DNA of 15,038 nt from the NCBI GenBank assembly GCA_017995495.1, contig JAGOIS010000017.1, positions 1 to 15,038 of the forward strand, given 5' to 3'. Of the stretch, positions 1 through 7,924 are shown one piece after another. Position 1 is the stretch's first letter; each line of letters begins with the position of its first letter. The DNA comes from Candidatus Cloacimonadota bacterium. GTDB taxonomy: Bacteria; Cloacimonadota; Cloacimonadia; Cloacimonadales; Cloacimonadaceae. The notes under the pieces are model-generated. The model did no database searches and had not been told where the DNA came from. It worked only from the letters and a program-made list of their open reading frames with translations. A program made the position numbers and the translations under genes.

Positions 1-1306
1 AGACCTGCCCAAACCCAAGGATTTCCCCCGCCAGCCGGACACCGACGACAGCCTGATAGGCAACCTAGACCTGAACGATAACAACCTTTACACCCACGAG
101 GAATATCTGCGGCTGCTGGAATTCGCGCTCAAGGACTTCCTGGCCAACGACGACATCGTGGCCGGATATCCCTATTACGGGGTCTGGGGACGCGACACCA
201 TGATCGTGCTCAACGCCCTGATGCACAACCCCCAAAACCTGAAACTGGTGGAAAAGGTGCTGCTCAAATACCGCCGCGAACTGAAGGAAGGGTTGATCCC
301 GAACATGAAGGCGGAATCCGGCCGGGATGCCAATTATGACACTGTGGACGCCACCCTGTGGTTCGTGATCCTGATGTGGAAACTGGGCCGGTACAAGCAG
401 GACAAGGCCTTCTGGCGCGAGAGTATCAAGCTGATCGAGGAAGTTCTGATGGGCATTTTGAACAACTACCAGTACCCCTTCTTTGTGCGAGGTGACGGAC
501 TGATCGAACTGAAGGCGGAATTCGCCCACGCCACCTGGATGGACGTGCGGGTGGACGGCAAACCCGTGACTCCGCGCAACGGAGCCCCGGTGGAGATCAA
601 CGCGCTCTGGTACAACGCGATCTGCTGCTATCAGGCCATGTGCGACGAATACCGCCGCCTGGCCAAGATCCGCTACACCCCGATCGAGCAGATCACTGAA
701 ATGAAGGACCTGGTGCGCGCCTCCTTCCAGAAATTCTGGGCCGGCGGCTATCTGGCGGACAGGCTGCTGGGAGACAGACCGGTGCTGGAAGTGCGGCCCA
801 ACGCCGTGATCGCGCTATCCCTGCCTTGGGAACTGATCGACCCCGACAAGATGCGCCAGGTTTGGGAACGCGCCTGCGCCGAACTCTACACGCCATACGG
901 CCTGCGCACCCTGAGCCCCAAGGATTTCCGCTTCCGCAAAAAATACTACGGCACCCAGCGCGAACGCGACCTTTCCTACCACAACGGCAGCGTCTGGGCC
1001 TGGCTCTTGGGACCATTCTGCGGGCTGTTCATGAAGATAAACCGGGAAATCATGCCGGCGGAGGAACTGGCGGAAAAGCTCGGCGAGCAGATCTCCACCT
1101 TCCGCTGCAGCTTCACGCGTGGTCACATCGCCTCCCTGGCCGAGGTCTGGGACGGCGACAATCCCCATTTCCCCAAGGGCTCTCCGGCCCAGGCGATCAG
1201 CGTGGCCGCCCTCTATAACATCGAAACCTACATCCATTCCATCACCCAGGCCCAAAAGCGGGAAGCACCAAAGCAACCCCGCAGAAAACCTGCCAGGAGG
1301 AAATGA
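1..1306 (+). CDS. Glycogen debranching enzyme, amylo-alpha-1,6-glucosidase (GH133/GDE_C), C-terminal part, 5' truncated
   Basis: The frame is open from the left edge (first full codon at 2), so the start is outside the window; 434 residues are visible. Family hallmarks appear in order: GYPYYGVWGRDT near visible residue 55, YDTVDATLW, TWMD followed by PVTPRNGAPVEINALWYN, RPN...SLP, GLRTL, a D-x-SYHNGSVWAWLLGP segment, and EVWDGDNPHFPKG near the end. These are typical of the (alpha/alpha)6-barrel catalytic domain that hydrolyses the alpha-1,6-linked stubs of glycogen limit dextrins. The N-terminal GDE domain would lie upstream. The protein ends in a basic, proline-containing tail (RRKPARRK). 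It heads a trio with a glycogen-synthase-like enzyme and a GH57 enzyme, an order known from Bacteroidetes glycogen loci, so it is probably cytosolic. A GTG at 158 lies inside conserved domain sequence and is not the start. I see no frameshift. Confidence 0.93.
   Translation, partial: DLPKPKDFPRQPDTDDSLIGNLDLNDNNLYTHEEYLRLLEFALKDFLANDDIVAGYPYYGVWGRDTMIVLNALMHNPQNLKLVEKVLLKYRRELKEGLIPNMKAESGRDANYDTVDATLWFVILMWKLGRYKQDKAFWRESIKLIEEVLMGILNNYQYPFFVRGDGLIELKAEFAHATWMDVRVDGKPVTPRNGAPVEINALWYNAICCYQAMCDEYRRLAKIRYTPIEQITEMKDLVRASFQKFWAGGYLADRLLGDRPVLEVRPNAVIALSLPWELIDPDKMRQVWERACAELYTPYGLRTLSPKDFRFRKKYYGTQRERDLSYHNGSVWAWLLGPFCGLFMKINREIMPAEELAEKLGEQISTFRCSFTRGHIASLAEVWDGDNPHFPKGSPAQAISVAALYNIETYIHSITQAQKREAPKQPRRKPARRK
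1295..1300 (+). promoter_or_regulatory. Shine-Dalgarno AGGAGG deciding the start of the glycosyltransferase
   Basis: A perfect AGGAGG lies inside the last codons of the debranching enzyme. It is 8 nt from the ATG at 1309 but only 2 nt from the ATG at 1303. The later start is therefore preferred, giving an N-terminus of MKILMFTWEFPP, although the 1303 ATG overlaps the upstream stop as ATGA. Confidence 0.75.
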
Positions 1307-1308
1307 GA

Positions 1309-2649
1309 ATGAAGATACTGATGTTCACCTGGGAGTTTCCGCCCCTGATCTCCGGTGGCCTGGGAATGGCCTGTTACGGAATGGTGCGGGCGCTGCTGGC
1401 CCTCGGCATCAAGATCGACCTGGTGCTGCCCACCAAGGAAATGGTCTATTTCCCGCTGCGCGAGGTGAGCGACGCGGACACTCTGCCGGCGGTTTTCATG
1501 GACCCCGTGCTGAACAAGGAATACAGCCGCCAGGATTTCACAACCCTACAGGAACGGCTGGAATACATCGGCATCAGCGGCCGGCCGGAATCCTACCTGC
1601 GGCTGGCTGAGATCAGCCAGTTCAGCACCGCCATAAAACTGGACACGTGGCAAACCTATTTCGACTCGGTGCAGGAACGCGAGGTGTTCGCCGATGTGGC
1701 CGTCCACCTGAGGGGGGATGAGGACCTGATCAAGAAGGTGCAGGAATTCACCCTGCGGGCGGAAAAGTTCGCGAGCAAACTGGATTACAACCTCATCCAT
1801 GCCCACGACTGGCTCACCTATCCCTCCGGGATCCTGGCCAAAAAGATCTCCCAAAAACCGCTGGTGGTGCACATCCACGCCACGGAATTCGACCGCGCCG
1901 GCGGCCCCGGCGATGAACGGGTCCACAAGATCGAGCACGCGGGCATGATGTACGCGGACAAGGTGATCGCGGTGTCGCAATACACCGCCCAGATGATCAT
2001 GTCCCGCTACCGCATCGACACGGCCAAGATCCGCATCGTGCACAACGCCTTTTCGCTTTCTGAGGAATCGGTGACCACCAAGAGGCGCATCTTCCGGGGA
2101 CCCACGGTGCTGTTTCTGGGCCGGATCACCCTGCAGAAGGGGCCGGATTACTATCTGGAAGTGGCCGCGAGGGTGCTGAAAGCCCATCCCGAGGCTCGGT
2201 TCATCGTTGCCGGCACCGGCGACATGGAACGCCAGCTGCTGCGCGACTCGGCTTCGCGGAAATTGCAGAATCGCTTTCTCTTCACCGGCTTCCTCAACCG
2301 CGGCCAGGTGGAGGACATCCTGCGCGCCTCCGACATCTACATGCTGCCCTCGGTCTCGGAACCTTTCGGCATCTCGCCCCTGGAGGCGATGGCCTTCGGC
2401 CTCACCTCCATCATCTCCAAGCAGAGCGGGGTGGCCGAGGTGGTGAACCACGCCTACAAGATCGACTACTGGGACGTGGACCTGATGGCGAGCACCGTGA
2501 ACTATCTGATCGATAACCCTGATAAATGCCAGAAAATGGGACTGGACGGCATGCGCGAGGTGAACCAGATCCGCTGGAAAGAAGCTGCGGAAAAGATCCG
2601 CCTGATTTATTCCAACACCCTCGCGGACTATATCAAAAGCAATTCCTGA
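1309..2649 (+). CDS. GT-B glycosyltransferase, glycogen synthase-like (GT4/GT5 type)
   Basis: 446 residues from the ATG at 1309 (an in-frame ATG at 1303 is too close to the ribosome binding site). The fold is two Rossmann domains. The N-terminal half has FTWEFPPLISGGLG (residues 6-19), HAHDW (164-168) and a VVHIHATEF segment. The C-terminal donor domain starts near FLGRITLQKGP (269-279) and carries the E-x7-E motif in EPFGISPLE (E351, E359), typical of retaining enzymes. It probably extends alpha-1,4-glucan from a nucleotide sugar in the cytosol. Classical GT5 synthases have K-x-G-G-L near the N-terminus; here the matching stretch is I-S-G-G-L, so the lysine is absent and the enzyme resembles the shorter glycogen-synthase-like proteins of Bacteroidetes. 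Its position between debranching enzyme and GH57 genes supports a glycogen role. The donor sugar cannot be read from the sequence. Confidence 0.88.
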   Translation: MKILMFTWEFPPLISGGLGMACYGMVRALLALGIKIDLVLPTKEMVYFPLREVSDADTLPAVFMDPVLNKEYSRQDFTTLQERLEYIGISGRPESYLRLAEISQFSTAIKLDTWQTYFDSVQEREVFADVAVHLRGDEDLIKKVQEFTLRAEKFASKLDYNLIHAHDWLTYPSGILAKKISQKPLVVHIHATEFDRAGGPGDERVHKIEHAGMMYADKVIAVSQYTAQMIMSRYRIDTAKIRIVHNAFSLSEESVTTKRRIFRGPTVLFLGRITLQKGPDYYLEVAARVLKAHPEARFIVAGTGDMERQLLRDSASRKLQNRFLFTGFLNRGQVEDILRASDIYMLPSVSEPFGISPLEAMAFGLTSIISKQSGVAEVVNHAYKIDYWDVDLMASTVNYLIDNPDKCQKMGLDGMREVNQIRWKEAAEKIRLIYSNTLADYIKSNS

Positions 2650-2661
2650 AAGGTGTGACAT

Positions 2662-3858
2662 ATGCTAAACGTGGTGTTTTACTTTCAAGTGCATCAGCCC
2701 TACCGGCTCAAACATCTGAACGTGCTGGACATTGGCAAGAATACGGATTATTTTGACGACCGCCTGAACGCGCAAGTGATGCGCAAAGTGGCGGAAAAAT
2801 GCTATCTACCCACCAACAAGCTGCTGCTGGAACTGATCCGCAAACTGGAGGGGCGCTTCAAAGTGGCCTATTCCATCACGGGAACGGCGATCGAGCAATT
2901 CAAAGCCTGGAGCCCGGAGACCCTGGATTCGTTCAAAGCGCTGGTGGATACCGGCTGCGTGGAATTGCTGGGCGAGACATTTTACCATTCCCTGGCTTTT
3001 CTTTACGACACCAACGAGTTCCTGGACCAGGTGGCCCTGCACCGGGAGCTGATGCAGAGTGAATTCGGTTATTACACCGAAACCTTCCGCAACACAGAGC
3101 TGATCTATCAGGACAGCCTCTCCGACCTGGTGTTTGAGATCGAGGGCTTCAAAACCATCATCACGGAAGGGGCCGAGCGCATCCTTAACTGGCGCACGCC
3201 CCTCTATGCCTACAAAAACTACTCCAAGGACATCAACCTGCTGCTGAAATATTACCAGCTTTCGGACGACATCGCCTTCCGCTTCTCCAACCGCGACTGG
3301 CCGGAATATCCGCTGACGGTGGACAAGTTCGTGAACTGGATCGACCACCTCACCCTGACGGAAAAAGAAGGACGCAACCAGTTTTTGAACCTCTTCATGG
3401 ACTATGAGACCTTTGGCGAACACCAGTGGGCGGATTCCGGGATCTTCGACTTCATGCAGCACTTCCCCGCCGAGGTCCTCAAGCGGCAGCACCTGGGATT
3501 CGCCACCCCCAAAGAGACCTTTGGGCTGGCCAACTATCAGCAGGAAGCGCTCTCCTTCCCCTCGCCGGTATCCTGGGCCGACGCCGAACGCGACCTTTCC
3601 GCCTGGCTTTCCAACGACATGCAGCACAACGCCATCGAGACCCTCTACCGGCTGCTGGAAAAGGTGAAACAGAAAGGCGACCCCATGCTGCTTGAGACCG
3701 CCCGCAAGCTGAGCACCTCCGACCACTTCTACTATATGTGCACCAAATACTTCACCGACGGTGACGTGCATAAGTATTTCTCGCCCTATGACTCCCCCGA
3801 CCAGGCCTACATCTATTACACGAACGCGATGGCCGACCTGGAAGAACGGCTGCACTGA
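2662..3858 (+). CDS. GH57 family glycoside hydrolase / alpha-amylase-like enzyme
   Basis: 398 residues. GH57 conserved regions are visible: region 1 HQP (residues 11-13), region 2 LLGETFYHS (102-110), region 3 FRNTELIY (142-149) with E146 as candidate nucleophile, and region 4 MDYETFGEHQW (246-256) with D247 as candidate acid/base. The length is that of the short cytosolic GH57 proteins found beside debranching enzymes and synthases in Bacteroidetes, not the much longer archaeal amylases. The family includes alpha-amylases, 4-alpha-glucanotransferases and branching enzymes. No classical GH13 branching enzyme is visible in the window, so a transferase or branching role is possible, but I cannot distinguish these. 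AAGGTG lies 6 nt before the ATG, and the gene starts 12 nt after the glycosyltransferase stop. There is no signal peptide. Confidence 0.9.
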   Translation: MLNVVFYFQVHQPYRLKHLNVLDIGKNTDYFDDRLNAQVMRKVAEKCYLPTNKLLLELIRKLEGRFKVAYSITGTAIEQFKAWSPETLDSFKALVDTGCVELLGETFYHSLAFLYDTNEFLDQVALHRELMQSEFGYYTETFRNTELIYQDSLSDLVFEIEGFKTIITEGAERILNWRTPLYAYKNYSKDINLLLKYYQLSDDIAFRFSNRDWPEYPLTVDKFVNWIDHLTLTEKEGRNQFLNLFMDYETFGEHQWADSGIFDFMQHFPAEVLKRQHLGFATPKETFGLANYQQEALSFPSPVSWADAERDLSAWLSNDMQHNAIETLYRLLEKVKQKGDPMLLETARKLSTSDHFYYMCTKYFTDGDVHKYFSPYDSPDQAYIYYTNAMADLEERLH

Positions 3859-3868
3859 GACTAAAGCA

Positions 3869-5284
3869 ATGAAAGGAAAAGTAATCATCCTCGAGGACGA
3901 TCTTATCCTGGCCAACCAGATCGGCAAAGTGCTCAAAGCCAGAGATTACGCGGTGCTGCACTCCACCAATTCGGATGCTTTCTTCGAGGAATTGAGGGGC
4001 TTCATGCCGGACGTGATCCTCCTGGACGTGTTCCTGGTGGGCAGCCGCCTCAACGGGATCCAGGTGCTGAAATACCTGAGGGACAACCTGGATTTCAACT
4101 TCAAGGTGATCGTGATCTCCGGCGAGGTGGACAACGTGCAGATCCGCCAGATCCGCGAACTGGGGGCCTACCACTTCATCGAAAAAGGTGCCAATTTCAG
4201 CATCAACCAGCTGAACCTCCACATTGAGAACGCCGTGACCCTCAAGCGTCAGGAAGAACTGAATCTGGGCCTGCAGATCGAGTATCTGAACCTGAAAAAG
4301 CAGTTCACCCGAACCTTCCCCTTCATCGGCGAAAGCGAGGCGATCAACCAGGTCCGCACCCAATTGATGAAATACGCCGAGGTTGACGAGGACGTTCTCA
4401 TCCTGGGCGAAAACGGCACCGGCAAGGAAGTGGCGGCCAACTACTACTACGTGAATTCCCAACGCTTCGGCATGCCTTTCCAGACCATCCTGTGCAGTTC
4501 GCTGAACGAATCCCTGATCGAGAGGGAGCTCTTCGGGAAGGAACGCACAGCCGCCGACCCTCAGGACCGCGGCACCATCGGCTTGTTTGAAAAATGTTCA
4601 GAAGGGATACTCTTTTTGGACGAGGTGACCAACCTCAGCACCCAGTCCCAGTCCAAGATCCTGCGGGCGGTGGAGAACAAGGAGATCCAGGTGGTGGGCG
4701 GAACCGTGAAACAGGTGAACACCCGCCTGATCTACACTTCCAACGCCGATCTGAACACGCTGGCAGACTCAACCCGCATCCGCAGGGATTTCTATTACCG
4801 CATCGAGGGCAACGTGATCCACATCCCTCCCCTGCGCGAGCGCGACGACGACATCCTGCTGCTGATGAGCTATTTCATCACCAGCTACGCCAACAGCTAC
4901 CACCTGAGCGAGCAGCTGGATCTCAAGGCGCTCAAGGATGAGCTGCTGGCCTATAAATGGCCTGGAAACGTCCGTGAACTGAAGAATTTCTGCCGCTATA
5001 TCAGCATCAACGAACGGGAGATCAGCAACAAGACCATCCTGAGACATCTGCACAACAAACTGCTGCAAAGCACGGAAAGCGGGGTCCTGGGCATGGACCG
5101 CTATTTTCAGATCAACAGCATCAAAGACAGCACGGCGGCTTTCGAACGAGATTTCATCCTTCACTATCTGCAGGAAAATGACTGGCTGGTAAGCAAAACC
5201 GCCCTGGTCATCGGGCTTGAGCGCACCACCCTGTATAAGAAAATCAAACTGCTGGGCCTCGCGCCCCTGCTGGAAAACCACTGA
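3869..5284 (+). CDS. NtrC/AtoC-type response regulator (receiver, AAA+, Fis HTH) lacking the GAFTGA loop
   Basis: 471 residues from the ATG at 3869; the frame is open further left but that overlaps the GH57 gene. The receiver domain (about 1-120) has E9, D10, D11, phospho-acceptor D53, S84 and K106, so it looks phosphorylatable. A linker leads to an AAA+ domain with FIGESEAI, Walker A GENGTGKE (180-187), ELFGKE (220-225), Walker B ILFLDE (D251, E252), and RRDFYYRIEG...PPLRERDDDI. The C-terminus is a Fis-type helix-turn-helix (NDWLVSKTALVIGLERTTLYKKIK). Where sigma-54 activators have GAFTGA, this protein has TAADPQ (227-232) with no length change. ATPase and DNA-binding parts thus appear intact but the sigma-54 contact is missing, as in atypical family members such as TyrR. 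It starts 10 nt after the GH57 stop with a weak ribosome binding site. No histidine kinase is present in the window. Confidence 0.92.
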   Translation: MKGKVIILEDDLILANQIGKVLKARDYAVLHSTNSDAFFEELRGFMPDVILLDVFLVGSRLNGIQVLKYLRDNLDFNFKVIVISGEVDNVQIRQIRELGAYHFIEKGANFSINQLNLHIENAVTLKRQEELNLGLQIEYLNLKKQFTRTFPFIGESEAINQVRTQLMKYAEVDEDVLILGENGTGKEVAANYYYVNSQRFGMPFQTILCSSLNESLIERELFGKERTAADPQDRGTIGLFEKCSEGILFLDEVTNLSTQSQSKILRAVENKEIQVVGGTVKQVNTRLIYTSNADLNTLADSTRIRRDFYYRIEGNVIHIPPLRERDDDILLLMSYFITSYANSYHLSEQLDLKALKDELLAYKWPGNVRELKNFCRYISINEREISNKTILRHLHNKLLQSTESGVLGMDRYFQINSIKDSTAAFERDFILHYLQENDWLVSKTALVIGLERTTLYKKIKLLGLAPLLENH

Positions 5285-5286
5285 GC

Positions 5287-5952
5287 ATGAGGAACAACCT
5301 CGGCCTGAAGATAATCGCGCTGTTGATGGCGCTCTTCATCTGGCTGCAAATGTCCCTGGTGACACAGCATGAGAGCAGAACGGGGTTGAACCTGAAACTG
5401 GTGAACCCCACCGGGGCGGACTCTCTGCGCCAGCCTCCCAGCCATATCAACTGCACAGTGGAGGGACGCGGGCTGGACATCCTGCGCCTGAAACTGGCCA
5501 AAGCCCACATCCAGATGGAAGCGGCGGATTTTTGGGCCGGCAACGCCCTGGCCTACCAGGTGGTGAATATGCCGGAGAACCTCAACGTGAAGGTGCTGGG
5601 CGTGATCCCCCCGTCCCTGGCAGAGCAGGCGAAAGCCCAAAGCCCGGTTCAAGCCAAGGAAGAACCCGCCTCCAGCCGAGCCAAACAACCTGGCGGTCCC
5701 GGCGAGCAGCTGCAAACCCGAATCCTGTCCGACCTGCCCATCGAGGCTCCGAGCGGACTGAAGCTCTTCCCTGCCCGGGCCACGCTCAAGGTGAGGGGAC
5801 CGGCTGCCCTGCTGGATCGGCTGCCAGCGGGGGTGCGCGTTTTAATCTCCACCCAACCCGACGCCCGCGGCCTCTACAATCTGGACGCGGAACTGCCGGG
5901 AGGCACCACCCTGCAGGACATCACCCCCGAGCATGTGCGCGCCTCCCGATGA
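5287..5952 (+). CDS. YbbR-domain membrane-anchored protein
   Basis: 221 residues starting 2 nt after the regulator stop. One N-terminal membrane helix (about 8-25) preceded by MRNNLGLK is typical of YbbR proteins and predicts an extracytoplasmic body. Residues about 30-108 form a YbbR-like beta repeat (VEGRGLDILRLK, then VNMPENLNVKVLGVIPPS). A linker rich in Ala, Gln, Pro, Lys and Glu (about 109-146) separates it from a second repeat (147-219) with LKVRGPAALLDRLPAGV and a terminal DITPEHVRAS. In many bacteria YbbR follows and regulates the diadenylate cyclase CdaA; no cyclase is adjacent here. The last codons overlap the start of tsaD by 4 nt (ATGA), implying translational coupling. The family call is fairly sure; the function is unknown. 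Confidence 0.78.
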   Translation: MRNNLGLKIIALLMALFIWLQMSLVTQHESRTGLNLKLVNPTGADSLRQPPSHINCTVEGRGLDILRLKLAKAHIQMEAADFWAGNALAYQVVNMPENLNVKVLGVIPPSLAEQAKAQSPVQAKEEPASSRAKQPGGPGEQLQTRILSDLPIEAPSGLKLFPARATLKVRGPAALLDRLPAGVRVLISTQPDARGLYNLDAELPGGTTLQDITPEHVRASR

Positions 5953-6959
5953 ACCTCATCCTGGCTTTCGAATCCTCCTGTGACGACACTTCGGTGGCCA
6001 TCATCGGATCCGATTACCGCGTGCTCTGCAACCTCGTTTCCACCCAAACGGACCATGCCGATTTCGGCGGAGTGCTGCCGGAGCTTGCTTCCAGGCTCCA
6101 TTTACAAAACATCCTTCACCTCACCGAAGCCGCGCTGCGCAAGACCAGGCTTGCTCCAGCCGACATCGCCGCCCTGGCCGTGTCCATCAATCCCGGCCTG
6201 ATCGGATCCCTGATCGTGGGGCTGGCCTTCGCCAAAAGCCTGGCTTGGAGCTGGAGCAAGCCGCTGATCACGGTGAACCACATGCTGTCGCACATCTTTG
6301 CCAACCTGATTGAAAACCCCTCCATCAAACCTCCCTTTCTGGCGCTGGTGGTTTCCGGAGGCCACACGGAACTGGTGCATTTCACCGCTCACACCAGCTT
6401 CGAGGTGGTGGGCAGGACCCTCGATGACGCTGCCGGCGAGACTTTTGACAAAACTGCCAAACTGCTGGGCCTTGGTTATCCGGGCGGTCCTCTGCTGGAT
6501 AAGACCGCCAGGGGTGGGAATCCCAACTTCCACCACTTTCCCCGCGCCCTGAAACGCAGGGATGACCAAAATTTCAGCTACAGCGGGCTCAAAACTGCGG
6601 TGCGGGAATATCTGGCCAGGCATGAGGCGGAATTCGTCAACGCGTACATCAACGACCTGGCCGCCTCGATCCAACAGGCGATAATTGATCCCCTGATCGA
6701 CAAAACGCTCAGATACGCCAGGCTGAAAGGGCTGAAAACCATCCTGCTGGCTGGCGGGGTGGCTGCCAACAGCGCTCTGCGCGATCAGCTCAGAGAACGT
6801 GCCGCTGCTCTCGGTTTGGATTTTTTCCGCCCCTCCCTGGAACTCTGCGTGGACAACGCGGCCATGGTGGGCGCCGCCGCCATTCCCAAACTTGCGGCCG
6901 GACAGTTCGCCAAACTGGATGTCAACGCGTTTTCCACCAAGGGAACCAAGTTCCTCTGA
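5949..6959 (+). CDS. tsaD: tRNA N6-adenosine threonylcarbamoyltransferase TsaD
   Basis: 336 residues, the normal length for bacterial TsaD. It transfers the threonylcarbamoyl group onto A37 of ANN-decoding tRNAs, working with TsaB and TsaE in the cytosol. Visible ASKHA-fold signatures: FESSCDDTSVA at the N-terminus, DFGGVLPELASRLH, INPGLIGSL, the metal-binding H-x3-H pair in NHMLSH (H111 and H115), VVSGGHTEL, LDDAAGETFDK, YPGGP, FSYSGLKTAV, LAGGVAANSALR and CVDNAAM near the C-terminus. All expected conserved segments are present, so the enzyme should be active. Its ATG overlaps the ybbR-like stop as ATGA, and it has no clear ribosome binding site of its own, consistent with coupled translation. 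tsaB and tsaE are not in this window. Confidence 0.97.
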   Translation: MNLILAFESSCDDTSVAIIGSDYRVLCNLVSTQTDHADFGGVLPELASRLHLQNILHLTEAALRKTRLAPADIAALAVSINPGLIGSLIVGLAFAKSLAWSWSKPLITVNHMLSHIFANLIENPSIKPPFLALVVSGGHTELVHFTAHTSFEVVGRTLDDAAGETFDKTAKLLGLGYPGGPLLDKTARGGNPNFHHFPRALKRRDDQNFSYSGLKTAVREYLARHEAEFVNAYINDLAASIQQAIIDPLIDKTLRYARLKGLKTILLAGGVAANSALRDQLRERAAALGLDFFRPSLELCVDNAAMVGAAAIPKLAAGQFAKLDVNAFSTKGTKFL

Positions 6960-6974
6960 GAACAAAGGAACGCC

Positions 6975-7082
6975 ATGCCCACAGGCCTTACCCCCTTCCG
7001 TAAGATTGGCATTGACAAAAAGGCTTCCGTCCCGATTGGGTGTTGTTTCAGCGAAAAAAAGACCGCCAGATGGAATATATGA
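6975..7082 (+). CDS. Possible 35-residue small ORF between tsaD and the membrane protein
   Basis: An ATG at 6975 is preceded by AAAGGA (6964-6969) at 5 nt spacing and opens a 35-codon frame ending at the TGA of 7080-7082. Its peptide begins MPTGLTPFRKIGIDKK and includes a CC pair. Its stop overlaps the ATG at 7079 of the next gene in an ATGA arrangement, the same coupling geometry seen at other junctions here. It resembles no family I know. It may be a real small protein, a leader that couples translation, or chance. Confidence 0.28.
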   Translation: MPTGLTPFRKIGIDKKASVPIGCCFSEKKTARWNI

Positions 7083-7924
7083 CGACCTTGCACAAGATAC
7101 TGATCCGGATTTTCAGCCTGCTCTTTGGAGATTTCAACGGAGTGCAAGTCTTTCTCTATCCGATGTCCCTGTTCTATTGGATAGAAACGGAAAGTTTTCT
7201 TGTGGCCAGCTCAGGTCTGATGACATCTCAAAAATTCTACATCCCCCTGGTGGTCTTCCTGTTGATCCTGATCCTGATGGGCACCCTGGCGATGAAGAAC
7301 TTTAGCGCGCTAGTCAGCGACAAATATCCTCATCCCGAGGCTGAAAAGACATCCTTCATCCAGACCGTGATCGGCATGCACAAACTGCTGCTGCTGATCC
7401 TGGGAGGCTTTGCCCTGATCTTTCTGGCGACCGCTCTATTGAATCAATTTTACGGGCTCAGCCTGCCCCTGCAAACCATAAACCTTTCCCTGGCCAGGCT
7501 CCTGAGCGCCATTTTGATCCTGTACTACGCGCTCAGGAACAGCTGGACCCAACCCTACCGGGAGCAGGGGATGGACCTGCGAAAGGCTCTTGCCGAGGTC
7601 CGCCGGGATTATGGGCAAAAGCAGACCAGCTATCTGTTGCATGGCGCGCTTTACGTGATGCTGGCTGTTGTTTTCTCCGCGATCTACCATCTGGTATTTG
7701 TGAGGGGCACCTATCTGGTCTTGACTGTCCTTGGTGTCGATCCCAATCTATATCTCGCCGTTCCCAGCGGTTTGGTCACGCTGCTCTACGACATCTTTGT
7801 GCTGTTCGTGGCCATGCTGATCTCAAACCTGCTCTTCGCCCCGCTGGTAAAGCTGGCGGTGCATCTGGCAGGTAAATTCCACCCCCATCGTTTCATCACC
7901 TCCCCAGAGGCAGCAAATGGCTAA
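7079..7924 (+). CDS. Hypothetical multi-pass integral membrane protein (about five helices)
   Basis: 281 residues from the ATG at 7079. I do not recognise the family. Hydrophobic segments strong enough to span the membrane lie near residues 53-72, 102-121, 133-152, 186-207 and 228-254; an amphipathic N-terminus (HKILIRIFSLLFG) precedes the first. A charged loop (about 153-185, with MDLRKALAEVRRDYGQKQ) separates helices three and four and is probably cytoplasmic. No catalytic motif is obvious. The start is uncertain: GTG 7040 and ATG 7070 are in frame, but 7079 has GGA at 4 nt and overlaps the stop of the possible small ORF. The 3' end overlaps the deacetylase gene by 8 nt. Downstream neighbours act on cell-envelope polysaccharide and the lipid carrier, so an envelope role is plausible but unproven. 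Confidence 0.7.
   Translation: MTTLHKILIRIFSLLFGDFNGVQVFLYPMSLFYWIETESFLVASSGLMTSQKFYIPLVVFLLILILMGTLAMKNFSALVSDKYPHPEAEKTSFIQTVIGMHKLLLLILGGFALIFLATALLNQFYGLSLPLQTINLSLARLLSAILILYYALRNSWTQPYREQGMDLRKALAEVRRDYGQKQTSYLLHGALYVMLAVVFSAIYHLVFVRGTYLVLTVLGVDPNLYLAVPSGLVTLLYDIFVLFVAMLISNLLFAPLVKLAVHLAGKFHPHRFITSPEAANG

Noticed and set aside
158..160. GTG as the start of the debranching enzyme
   Set aside because: The frame is open upstream to the left edge and the sequence before and after it is continuous conserved domain.
1546..2661. 371-codon open frame on the - strand opposite the glycosyltransferase
   Set aside because: It is antisense to a gene with full family motifs. Its His/Val/Gln-rich product resembles no protein and such frames appear opposite most genes here because of codon bias.
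3761..3868. N-terminal extension of the response regulator upstream of 3869
   Set aside because: It overlaps the end of the GH57 gene in another frame. The receiver domain starts right after the ATG at 3869.
2806..3936. 376-codon open frame on the - strand opposite the GH57 gene
   Set aside because: Shadow of a well-supported gene on the + strand, with no recognisable domain or ribosome binding site.
7012..7017. TTGACA as a -35 box for the membrane protein gene
   Set aside because: At 16 to 18 nt downstream there is no reasonable -10 sequence (ATTGGG), and the site lies inside a probable operon.
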